64,000 bases of DNA from Verpa conica (taxonomy: Eukaryota > Ascomycota > Pezizomycetes > Pezizales > Morchellaceae). The stretch is taken from positions 620,001-684,000 of the forward strand of contig JAUFSD010000002.1 in the NCBI GenBank assembly GCA_033030425.1, read 5' to 3'. Below, piece after piece: positions 18,583 to 29,648 of this stretch. Each line of letters opens with the position of its first letter. The first letter of the stretch is position 1. The notes below the pieces were generated by a model. It searched no databases and was not told the DNA's origin. It worked only from the letters and a program-made list of their open reading frames with translations. The position numbers and the translations under genes were made by a program.

Positions 18583-20489
18583 TTACAATTCATCGTGAAC
18601 ATCCTAAAATTAAGTTAGCAAACTTGGATATGTATAGAACGAAAATGATTTTAGGGTACCTCATCAGTATCAGGGATAACAGCTTGACTGGCATCTTGGA
18701 TAGCTTCCTTGACCTTGTCGGTGGCCGCCGCTGCTGCCTCGCCGAGGCTCTCGTCGGCTTCTTGCTCCTCAGCTGCCTCCTCTTCAGGCTCTGGTGGTGG
18801 GGCAACATAAGCATCAACCTTGTGCGCGCCATTGGTCTTGATGAAGTTTGCAAGGTCCTCAACAGTCCTGGAACCAGCATAATCAACAGGGGAATCCTTT
18901 GCGCCAGATGGGTAGAGCTTGATTGTGGGGAAACCCTGGATATCGACCGGGACATCGTTGGCAGTAGCATCAACCTTAGCCACAATCACCTTGTCGGCGT
19001 ATTCGGAGTTGCCAAAGTAGAGCTGGGCTAACTCTTCATACTTAGGAGCAAGGTTCTTGCAGTGACCACACCAAGGGGCGTAAAACTCCACAAGAACATC
19101 CTTCTCGTTGTTAATAACAACTTCTTCGAAGTTATTCGCGACAATAACATGGACAGGCCCCTCCTGAGACTCGGGTACAGGCTCAGACTTAATACTAGGT
19201 GCAACCTTTCCTTCAACAAAGTCCTTGACGAACTTTGCGATAGCCTCCTCTGTAATCTCTGTCTCTTGGTCGAAGGGAAACTTTTGATTTTTGACGGTCT
19301 CCTGGATAGCAAAGGCAGGCCACTTGCTCTCGAGGTTAAGGTTTGCAGCGTGTGCACCAAAAGAGACAGCGTCAATTGTAGCGAAGTTGATTTTGCCCTT
19401 GTATTCGGTGGCAATAGGTTTAATAGCAGAAACAAGCTTCTCCTTACTCTCGTCGCTATCCACAAAAAGATACGCAAGAGGGATACCAGCAGCCATGTAC
19501 CCGGAGTAAGTTTCGGGACCGACTTCACCAATCAAGGGAGTTGAGGCAGCGTTGGCAAAAGAAGTAATCTCAGAAACATCGAATTTACCGTCGAAGACAT
19601 CTTTTCCTTCGTCAAATGACTTATAGAGGACGATAGCAGGGGCAGTAACACCATCAGCCTCGGCAAGGGCAGCATCGGAAGTGGCACCAAAGAGGAAAGA
19701 GTCACGAAGAGATTCGGCTACTGCGGTGAAAGTAGTATTGGACTCGTTATCTTCGGCATCGAAGTAGGCGACAAGCACAACCTTATCGGCAGTCTTGAAC
19801 TCCGCAATTGTGTCTTTATCAAGGACAGAAACAGCAGGAAGAGATTGCTTAACCATGTAAGAAACAATTCTAGAGCTTTGTATTAGCAATGACCCTCATG
19901 CGCTGAACGTATGAAGACTTCAGCTGCTGCAAAGATTACTCACGAGTCTGACTTCCGTTGACCACTATAAGGAGAGTTGTTCTCAAGGCCGCGGAAAACT
20001 TTGATGGTGGGATAACCCTGCACACCATATTTCTCACAAAGCTCGGTTTCCTCAGTACAACTATATATATTAGTAGACTATTTAACCAAGATAACAGAAA
20101 GATATACATACTCAATTTTAGCAAGGTGAATATCCTTCTCTTTCAGCTTGGTAGCAGCATCCTCATACTCTGGAGCCAGAGCTTTGCAATGGCCACACCA
20201 TGGAGCGTAGACTGTAAATCATTTATATGAGCCAGTGTAACTAAAAATGTTTTGGAACACTAGCTCTTGGGAGATGCTTTTCCACTAGAAGTAATACGCC
20301 GTAATGCGGAAATTCGGGACTAAAAAACTCAAGGCACTTACATTCTGCGAGGACAAGGGGGTGTTCGCTAACAAAGTTGTCAAATGTATCTTTCTGCAGC
20401 ACTTTGACGTCCGATGCAACATCCTCAGCATAAGAAACGGCAGCCAAAAGCGAAAGCACGGCAAAAGTGAGCTCCTTGAATTGCTTCAT
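18583..20489 (-). CDS. PDI1: Protein disulfide isomerase, ER lumen
   Basis: Forms and rearranges disulfides in secretory proteins. Five exons: 20489-20342, 20211-20112, 20060-19944, 19875-18660 and 18603-18583, giving 533 residues. It has a signal peptide ([21 protein letters not shown]), an a domain with APWCGHC (Cys 55 and 58), redox-inactive b and b' domains, and an a' domain with APWCGHC (Cys about 401 and 404). An acidic Ala/Glu-rich tail follows. The last 21-bp exon adds DVHDEL, an HDEL retrieval signal. Without that splice the frame would stop at DEVP. The intron before it (18604-18659) has a GCTAAC branch site and TTTTAG acceptor. The only part I am less sure of is the start of exon 4. 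Confidence 0.94.
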
Positions 20490-22058
20490 CGTAGCGTTAT
20501 AATATCAACTAACAAATATGAGATAATAGAATTAATCAGATTGAGGGTGAGGGAGGAAAGGAGTTGAGAGAGAGGGAAAAGATGTAGATGAGAAGAACGA
20601 AGATCAAGGAGAAGCTGTGGTGTTCTTGAATGCAAAGGCATCTGTCGCAAATGTGGCCCTGCCCAGAATCAGGGCTAGGGTATATCACCTAGTCTGGTCT
20701 CTGATTGGTTAAAACTGCAAAGGATACTGTGGTCTTTTGGTTACGGCTCACGGCTGAAAGTCCCTTACTGGTAGCTACCCTTGCTGATATCTGTCCTTTC
20801 AGGGCGATCGCAGATGCATATCGTATATTCCGGGGCCACATCCCTAAGATCCGGCACAGACTAATGCGGGAAACAATTTGACCGGATGATAATAATTACG
20901 GCTAACTGACCCACATTCCAAATTGTTTACAACGCCTCACAATACATTAATAGAGTGTATTTGCCAAGTGTCGACTTTGTAGTTGACACTTTGGCCTGAT
21001 AGTCTGGGCACCACTCTACAAGACCCACTAGTGCGTGTATCTACTAATCACCCCCAAAACCGACCCCGGCGGATACAAATATAATTACTCCTAGATTATC
21101 CTAATTCCCTAACTTACAACTTTCTAATTATTCTTCTGCCCATTTAATTCTATTGATACCTATTCAATCAATATTTTGAAGTATTCCACTTATATTCTGA
21201 TTAGGATTCCAATAAGTACTAGCATTGAATAAGAGGTTTTTATGCCTAATATGATGTTGTAAGCTACGGGAAATGGCAAAAAGAATACCAAAGAAACTGG
21301 ACGGAGGCGCTACTTCATTCACACCTGTCTACTTCCCTCTTTACCAGTCACTCTAAAATTCTATAGTCGAACCTCGCTCTAAGTAACCTTATCTTACAAT
21401 ACATAGTTTTGTCTCGCATGGTGGGGTAAATCTAACTTTAGCTGCCATTTTTCTTTTGTGGGGGACATGCATACGCGTTGTGCAAAATTACTCCTTTCTC
21501 ACAGCCATTCAGAATTCCCGGTATTTGGTAATGGAGCGCCATGTCTTGCAAAATACACTGCGCCTGATACGGTATATTATTACGCCTACAGACCTTTAGG
21601 AACTCGCTAAAATATATTCACCAATAAAAGACATAACCGCTAGATTATAAGGGTGACCTAGCCGGAAAGACATTCTTGTATTTCAGAAATCAGATGGACG
21701 CTCTACACTGTGCGTCTGTATTATATTACTTTTAAACATTCAATCTAGAAGTGCTTCCTTTTTAGAAATTATGATCATTCTGTATATAATCCTATGACTA
21801 ATAGTAAGGTTAGAATTTCCTATTACAAATTATAGGAGTACTATACAGTGACATTAGATAGGGATTCCTAACGGCGATTTCAGAGTACCCATTCGACTAG
21901 TTTACAGTACAATTTCTCACAATCTTATTCAGCTTATACCCTTGCCTACCTCTGCTACGGGATTTGACAAAATACCAAAATATACTGTTAATGCCTAACT
22001 CACGAAAGTTAGATAAGCTTAAGACTGGGTGTGAAATAGGGAAGCGAAAGATTGATAC
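20490..22058. other. Intergenic between PDI and TGS1
   Basis: The PDI promoter lies at the left side, with an inverted CCAAT box (ATTGG at 20704-20708). A hairpin at 20963-20995 pairs AAGTGTCGAC with GTTGACACTT. The rest is AT-rich with no gene seen. TGS1 3' exons may reach into the right end. Confidence 0.45.
20704..20708 (-). promoter_or_regulatory. CCAAT box upstream of PDI
   Basis: CCAAT on the minus strand, about 215 bp upstream of the PDI start codon. This is the usual position for the fungal HAP/CBF complex. Confidence 0.4.
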
Positions 22059-22817
22059 CTTGCTCCTCCTCTGCGTACAGTAGTGTATAGCTTGAACCTT
22101 ATCTCCCTCGGGTATCAGCTTAGCCACTTGGTTCAGGTTCGAGGTCCTCGGAATATACAGCGCAATGTTTCTTGATATCTTAGAGGCTTGCTCAATGAGA
22201 AACGAACTATATAAACACTAAAAATCAATTTTGATCCACTAAAGTAATATCGAAGCCACCTGAATCCTACACAATGCTTTACATACCCAGAGTATGGCTC
22301 CATAGTATCCAAGTCAAATATCTCATCATTCCGGTATGTTGGACCCCCCCATGGCGGAGACAAAAATACTGCATCGGCTTCTAATCCCGACTCTTTGGCG
22401 TTGATGAGATCGAAAAAGTCACCTACGATAAATTCGATCTTTTCCAAAACCCCATAGATTTGTGCATTGTGTTTTGCGCATAATATAGCGGTCGGATTCC
22501 TGTCTATCGCTATCACGCGCCTACACGAGGCAGAAAGAGCGAACTGAATGGTATTACCCCCCACGCCACAGAATGCATCAATAATGGTCTCTACAGAAGG
22601 CTTAAGAATATGTTCAGCAATCTTTCTAAATTAAATAATCAGTACTCGTAAGAATAAAGGAGACACGAATAATGGTAGTACTTACTCAGCGACCCTCTCT
22701 GGAGTAACTTCGTACCACGCATCGTGGGTCAACCAAACGCCTTCTTCATAGCGAGTGAAAAGCTTCTTTCGTTGCCTCCAGTAACTAAGTCGGGCTATGT
22801 CAGAAAAAGTGGGCTCA
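22059..22817 (-). CDS. TGS1: Trimethylguanosine synthase (snRNA/snoRNA cap hypermethylase), ends unresolved
   Basis: Turns the m7G cap of snRNAs and snoRNAs into m2,2,7G, using S-adenosylmethionine in the nucleus. Resolved exons: 22817-22686 (LSYWRQRKKLFTRYEEGVWL), 22625-22283 and 22190 to about 22059. Splicing gives VTPERVAE|KIAEHIL, DAFCGVGGNTIQFA (SAM-binding motif I), AIDRNP and the catalytic SPPWGGPTY. After YSGY, the next exon reads KISRNIALYIPR, as in the human C-terminal region. The donor before 22817 could not be fixed; an upstream frame with an ATG near 22989 may hold the N-terminus. The 3' terminus past GDKVQ departs from the family and may need one more exon. Either a compact gene or early decay is possible; all core motifs are intact. 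Confidence 0.82.
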
Positions 22818-23616
22818 CTGAGAGTAGAAGACACAAAATGTACCCTAGAATTGCCCCTGTGGGTGGATTTTCTTCGGAGTAAAATGGGACATCATTTGGT
22901 CGGGATGAATTGATCTGAAAACGGCTCTCATTCACCTGGGGGCAATCTCCAGTTAGGACTTCTCCGTGTAGTTCAGGAGACTGTGTCATTTCTGCGTGGG
23001 TATCACGATGTACTTGCCGGGGCGCTAGAGAGACGGTCTGGCTTGCCAAGCTACATAGTAAGCAATGAATACAACTTATGCTAGCCACTTTAGATTATGT
23101 CATGTAGAACAGCACCACAGTAGATTTCATCTAATTAGCCACACCAGCCAAGCGACTAGGATAGTGAGCTAACAAATGCAACGCGCAACACTTGTAGCAG
23201 ATAGACGCCCAGTGCCCCTCGAATAAGACCGCTTATCATATCAAACATGCATTGGCTCTCCTGCAAGGCACGCTGTAAGCTATTCCCTCCTCCTGCTACC
23301 CTTCGACTTCTTCTAGGTGACAAGTAGCATCTCTGCTTTACGAATCTATTCAACTTGTACATTCATTTTCTTTCTTTAGACACATCCCCCACAATCACTC
23401 TTGGAGGTTAATCCTATTTTATTTTCCTCGCTCAAATTTTTCTTAGACAGCCTGGAGTTGTGCCCCAATATCCCCTGATTCTATCATTTGGTTAGTCCTC
23501 TATACAATCCTATACTCACTTTGGCTCACGTTTCGGTACACTTTCTTTCCTTCAGATCGCCTAGGCCATATACGAATCTCATTCATTCATTCACTCATTT
23601 CCTATTTAAACATAAA
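22818..23616. other. Region between divergent TGS1 and the membrane-protein gene
   Basis: Contains the probable TGS1 N-terminal exon on the minus strand (to about 22990) and the promoter of the plus-strand gene starting at 23617. No other gene is visible. Confidence 0.4.
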
Positions 23617-24600
23617 ATGTGGTCAATACGTCGCGATATTTCCAACGATGTCTCTACATTTTCATCGACATTTACTTCCTTCGACAATTGTAAGATCTTC
23701 ATACCTTAAATTCTCCATGAAATATCGAGAATTTCACTGATTAATTTCTACCAGGCATGTCCAAAAATATCTGCAAGTAAGTAGTTACATCACTAGAGTA
23801 CATATAGCAGGATATAGTTACTGATTCGGCCTAGAATTCCATTTATAGTGATCTGTGTAGTTGGCGGGCTCATTATCTTCTCAATCCTATGGTGTTTCCT
23901 ACGCTGTTGCCTCTGCGGCTACCGCTGTTGCACCTGTTGTTGCGGAGGCTGTGGCGGTCGCCGTGAAAAGCGGCAGAAACAATTAAACAGGGACATCTCA
24001 CAACCGGCCCCCATTATAGGACAACAGCCTACCTATCATGAGCCCCCACAGTATGCATACTTCGATAGCAGGAACGACAATGCACTACCAATTATGCCCT
24101 CCCTTGAGAAGACACAGCGCATCGAGATTTCTGTTAAAGATGAACTCGAACTGGCTCCTATGAGACCTGTAAATGTACAGGACTCCAAACGATACACATA
24201 CGATCAACCACAAATAAATCCCCAACAGCTCAAAAATAACCTCCAGCACCCAATTCCAGTACAAGGGTATGGGCAGACTGGTTATAGGTTCCAAATAACA
24301 GATTACCAGGAGAATCTTAGCCCTGTATCTTCCACATACTCGAACATACCACCCACCCTTCAAGGCCTGGGATACCAAGAGAGTGGCACCTTGCAATATA
24401 GAAATAACGGATACCAGGAATCTCCTGAATACCTTCAACAACCACAGCTTGGTTGGAATGGACATCGCAATACTGTACAGAATGCCTACAACGATTACCA
24501 GACTAATCCATATCAATACCAAGGATCGCAACATCAACATCACCCAGATGCTTCGAACCACCACAGCCAACGGAGACAGGAAGAGTGGACTGTAGTCTAA
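23617..24600 (+). CDS. Single-pass membrane protein with Cys-rich juxtamembrane cluster, function unknown
   Basis: Three exons: 23617-23689, 23755-23776 (22 bp) and 23835-24600, about 286 residues. Splicing yields FDNC|MSKNICK|IPF, then a hydrophobic helix (VICVVGGLIIFSILWCFL), then a run of about twelve cysteines in roughly 25 residues (RCC, RCCTCCCGGCGG). The rest is a Gln/Tyr/Pro/Asn-rich cytoplasmic tail with PPxY-like and YQ-rich segments. This arrangement occurs in a widespread Pezizomycotina family known to me only as hypothetical. The Cys cluster next to the membrane suggests palmitoylation and the tail suggests ubiquitin-ligase or adaptor binding; both are inference. Exon 3 without the first two exons lacks an ATG, which supports the spliced model. 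Confidence 0.75.
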
Positions 24601-27600
24601 TTTTAAATGCGTATCGACTCTAGGACAATCAATACTATCTAAGATTACGCATCGTTTCTTTTGTGAAAATATTACCCCCACACTGTTTCAAATCCCCTCG
24701 AGCCATATTATGAAGAGGCTATATCTACCTCTTGTACCTTCACATATTTCCTTATTATATTCTAGGGTTTATTTAAACATTATTTAAGTTCCTCATGGGT
24801 TATATCTAAATACGGGGTTTTACATTCATATTGCCAGCTATTTATTTATGTAATAATTCTTTTGGCAATTCTATCTGGTATAGTAGACTGAAGTTGTCTT
24901 TATGTATTGATGGATAGGAATATTCAATCATCTTATACTAAGTGTACAGATTTTATATTGATTATTGAATAAATGAAGGAGTTGAAGGAAACTTTGATTT
25001 TGTGTTGGGATGCGAGTGAATCTATAACTTTCAATTATAGCAACATAAAGTCTGAGATACTACTTGAATAATTATTATACACTTTAGCTTCACAAGAGCC
25101 CAGGTACGGTATGGAACTCAGCCTTCGTGTGGTTAAATGATTCTCTAATACATCTATAGTATAACTCTATAAAGTACGCTTAAAAATACCAGGAGCTGAT
25201 ATCAGTGATCTTATATATAACAGGGTGCTATACAATCCAATATCTATTGTGATTCAATTAGGCAAACGGGATGTATTTGCCAATTCCATCTAGTTATTGT
25301 GGAGCTTTAGTGATTCCTCCAATGTATATGCTATTAAGCCTAAGGAGGTCACATCTCAATTCAGCCAATGACAATCTACCTAGCTCACAAAACTAGCTTG
25401 CTGATGTATTACATGTACGCTGGATTACTTTAGTTTGCTATTATATACTTACTAACGTCAAGGGGCGAGGAAAATATCTATATGTACATAAGGTTATGGT
25501 ACGATTCGCAGAGTACTAAAACCCCGAAGCTGTGATATTGAATATCAGTAACATACTAATCTGGCAGGTCATGGCACCAGAGGTCATCAGAAGAGTAAAT
25601 ACATGTAGGTCCTTTTACAGTGCATGCATAGCTAAGCCATAAATCCGTCTAGGGACACAACCAACTAGCTGGAGAACCTAATAGTTAAGCATATTTTTAC
25701 CTATGCCTCTTTTTTCTGATAAAACAATATTTCCGTTATGATATTACTATAACCACTCTTATATACTAAATAACTCAATATCTAAGTATTAGTATGCTTG
25801 CTAATAAGATAGGGTTCGACTCGAGTTTTCCAGAAGACGGACTCTCTTCAATGCCACGCATGTATTCACGTTCCCCCCAGAAAAAAAAATACTTCAGAAT
25901 CCAGATAACTAGAGGAACACCTTTGTAGGTAGAGAGAAATAGCTATTACTATATCAGTAACCTTTTTAGCGATTTTTCTAAAGAGTGATTTAATTACTAG
26001 CTAATCCAAATCTTCTACTAGCTAGCTAGTAAATATTATTACGCTAAAGTGCGACAAATACTCGAAACTCGTTCTGCTAAGTACAGTATAGTGTAACAGC
26101 CCCAGAATACATGTCCCTTGGCCTCATTTATTCCTTAATCTCAAAACCGTTAAAAAATTCCAATCACTGCCTTTAGCTAGTTTTCTAGCGCAGGTAAACT
26201 TACGACTGCAGTTCTTCTATCAGATATTTCAATACTTAGACGTAAAAATCCACTAGACCTCAGAACTATATGTAATACTACAGGTATTAGATTGTGTCTG
26301 CTACAGATATTAAAACAGACTTAAAGAAATCTACCACTCTAATTACTCTTCTCGATTGAAGGGTTCCAGACCCTCTAACAGGTAAATGTATCTCTGGAAG
26401 TACTCGATCTAACTATACTATAAGACCCAAGCTTTATTTGCTAAGCAACTCTTATCGCCGTAGAGGCACCCAATCTAATAGTAGGGACCAAAGATAAATC
26501 ACATTCACAAAGACATGTGGTTAAAGTCGATGACTAATGGCCTAATACGATAGCCCCTATAGCGTAATATCGCATGACCTTAAAGCACATAGATACATGT
26601 AACCACATAAAACACGGTAGGTATACTTGCATATATATATATTTACATTATAAGATATCGCATCGAGTTACTATTCCTGTTCGCATATTTCCTCCTGCCA
26701 AGCACACTATCTGGGTGTTTATTAACACAACCGTAAATATCATGCAACCTTGCCCAATCGAGAAGTTTGCTTACACATATGATTATAGTATTTTATTATT
26801 TACACAAAAAGATAATCCCAACAATACTCTTCTGCGATCAAAAAAGCCAGCAACGAATTCCACGAGCACACCGCGTTAACTGGTAAGTCTCATGATAGTG
26901 CTAGGAGGTTGAGATAAGAAGTGGTGAAGTATCTAACTTGTAAAGGTGGCTTTTATCCCCAACTGAGAAAACTTCCTTGGTATATATAGTGAGTAGAGAA
27001 AAAAAATACTACAAAACTAGTTACAGTAAGTTCTTCCAGTCACGCTTTGTTTGGACGTCTTAGCTTCATTATAAGCTCCGCCAGTTAATGTAGTATATAC
27101 TAGGCGTATGTGGGGTGATGTTTCAAGACGCTGGGGGCAATATATATTCCGATTCCCTAAAACTAAGGCTCTAGTTCGGTCCTGAACTAAGTACGATATC
27201 ATATTTAGATTTAAATTACATAATTCAATGAAAGAAAGCAAGAAGAAAAAAAGGGGAAATGATCACTCTTAAGAATTGAATAACGTAGTATTTAGGTACG
27301 TTATAGGAAAGGCACCATGCGATATTTATGATTAATTCATTTAGGTACGTTACAGCGTTGGTGCGAATTTCTCCCAAGGCAACCAACAAAGTTTGGAGCC
27401 AGGAAGTTAGCAAATTAGCTTGGTTGATTTCTGGCAGGGTTCAGGAGCTATGACGTCCTCACCTTCTCGTGCTGCCCGGTTTTCAACTATTATTACGATG
27501 GCAGCATTTAACCTAAAGGCTGTTTATCCCTTGGCCTTGGTGTTAGGCAAGGCTGATCCAGACGTTAAAAGCAAGAAATATTTGTCAAAGGTTGCTTGCC

Positions 27601-27925
27601 GTTTAAACACCTTCCGTATGGTGGAGTTTGGTAGTATAAATATAGCCAGTCTTATCTCCTACACCCCACTATTCGCCAACTAGAGTTCTCCTAAATTGTC
27701 ATCTATATACAAGTACCTGACAGCTAATTCATGAATTCGACATCTAATACCTAAGATCCGACCCGAAAAAATACGTTCAAGTCCAGGAAACCTCTCACAA
27801 AACTAGCGCTGATACTATTCCTGTCTATTACAAACATCCATCTTATCCTCCCTCTTCCCACCTCACCGTCTTAGCGGTTTTCAGCTCCATCACATTCAAA
27901 AAGCTCGGATAAATTACAGTCTACA
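24601..27925. other. AT-rich gene-poor stretch
   Basis: 3.3 kb with many stops in every frame. Small frames at 26574-26879 and 27420-27683 lack any family signature or splice logic. The palindrome TACATGTA occurs at 25410, 25600 and 26594. No repeat ends were recognised. Confidence 0.5.
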
Positions 27926-28174
27926 ATGTGTTTAATCAACAGCCGAGACGATGATGAGCGCATTCCCACGCGTGAGGTCCATGTCTACCGTGATGGTTCA
28001 ATAGGTCGAGAATACCCTGCTCGAAGAAGTTACGTCTCAAGTAACGCAGGCTCTACGACACGCGTCCGTCACGTCTATCATACCCATTCACCCCGCAGTT
28101 CACACACTTCAACCTACCGAACCTCACAACCGGTCGTAATTCTCGATGGCAGAAGACGGCGGTCGCTCTACTAG
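27926..28174 (+). CDS. Small basic protein, 82 residues, unknown function
   Basis: ATG 27926 is preceded by a pyrimidine-rich leader and a clear in-frame stop. The product is Arg/Ser/Tyr-rich and hydrophilic, with an Asp/Glu patch near the start (RDDDERIP) and a C-terminal RRRRSLY. It has no signal peptide or membrane helix. Codon use is balanced and the base composition rises to the level of nearby exons, unlike the AT-rich flanks, which supports a real gene. Short proteins of this kind (VYRDG, HTHSPRSSH, PVVILDGRR) recur in filamentous fungi without a known role. I cannot assign a function. Confidence 0.6.
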   Translation: MCLINSRDDDERIPTREVHVYRDGSIGREYPARRSYVSSNAGSTTRVRHVYHTHSPRSSHTSTYRTSQPVVILDGRRRRSLY

Positions 28175-29648
28175 GGTCTCTTCTGCTGTTCTTGGCCCCG
28201 TGAAGGTTATTATAGGTTATCGGCTGGCAATACTCGTGCTGCTTCTTTCATGAGCTTAGGATACTTGATATTTTTCTATTTTCAATTCAAAAATTTAGGT
28301 ATATTGGATATAATGATGCTTGATCGGCTTTTATTCCTATTTTAGTAGTGTACCACGGCTAGTCGACAAACAGTTTTTGCTTTATTTTAGTGTTGAATAT
28401 CTTCTCCTACCTTTCGCCCCTTCTTCTTTGTTTAATTTATTGTTTGAGCTATTGTATCTTTATCTTTAATATCCCAGTTTATAGGGTCTTCTAGTATTGG
28501 TACCTGGATCAAAGTTCATTGTGAGATGTCGGTCTAGCGTTTGCAAACGACAGCCATGAGTCACAAGAATCACAGTGATTTACTACCACCTCTAATCTAT
28601 AACATTGAGACATCGTGGTGGCGGGGGTTTACGGAAATCTACTAAATAAGTCATCTTCGGTCTGTGATAGAGACCTGCTGAACTAAGTTGGGATTTCTAT
28701 GTTCTTTCTATCTGCCGGCACAGTGCAGCAGAGAGAATGTGATCCAAGTCTTGTAAAGCAGGCACACGACCACCCTAAGGAGAAATTCTTGCTCATAAGA
28801 ATATATTGGAAATAACAACCTTCTGTGTAAATGATCTAGTTAAAATTAAAGGTAGTTTGTCATTCGGCCCAAACGAACGGGTGCAAACTTCCGGAAAATC
28901 GTTAAGGGCCAGGCCCCTTTGTTTTGAGCTAGAGCCCAAAATATAGCAGCGTCTTGAGCTACGAGGTGGGTAGAGGAACCGCACAGGCCTTTGTTTGCTT
29001 CTAACCAGTATGGTGTTGATCGCATAAGGATTCCCTCAAGGTGTACATACTGGCTTAACACGTGAGGGGCTACTAGCATTGGCAGCCTTGTCCTTTCGCC
29101 ACCTTTCTCTTTTGCTTGTCCGCAAACCACCAAACAATCGGAGAACGCCATAAGATCAAATTGGCTTTGGCTAGAGCTTTCAACAGTTTATTCATAAAAT
29201 TTCCAGAACTATTTAATACAAGGAACTTTGGTAATACAGACTCCACTCCTTCTGTTCTTACAACTGCTGAGCATTATTACAGAACCTACCCTAGGGAGCC
29301 AGTCCTCTGAACAACATCAACTCATGAGATGAGAGAACCAAGATCAGGAACCGAAAAGATGGCAGACAGCGTAAAAAAAACCATAGTAGGTAACAAGGAA
29401 AATTAATCAATGAGCAACAAAAGAGGAAAGACCGGAAAACCTTGCCGATTAAGGGCCAACCTGAGTCAAAAAAAGGATAAAAGAAAATTACTAATGATTG
29501 CCTCAGAACCGAACGAACGAGCTTGAGTTGTAGGCTAACCGGCAGCCATAGTCTCCACTGACCATACGTGTATTTTCCTCTTCTGATGTATAGGATCAAA
29601 CAAGGAATTCCAAATAGGCATTTTCTTAGAAGTCCTCCCAACTATCGC
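28175..29648. other. Intergenic; possible decayed coding fragment
   Basis: A 101-codon frame at 28846-29151 (minus) is less AT-rich than its surroundings but matches nothing I know. A second frame at 29291-29641 borders the downstream gene and is hydrophobic and low-complexity. Both are left as unsupported. Confidence 0.35.

Noticed and set aside
18651..18660. PDI ending without ER-retention signal
   Set aside because: A consensus intron and a 21-bp exon encoding HDEL follow, so the missing signal is an artefact of unspliced reading.
26574..27683. Frames of 87-101 codons in the AT-rich stretch
   Set aside because: No domain, no splice context and AT-driven composition.
290..28900. Shared 12-mer ACGGGTGCAAAC at about 300 (minus) and 28878
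   Set aside because: A 12-base match between two sites is expected by chance in 64 kb and the flanks do not align.
28846..29151. 101-codon frame on the minus strand as a gene
   Set aside because: No family resemblance, no splice or promoter support; kept only as a possible decayed fragment.
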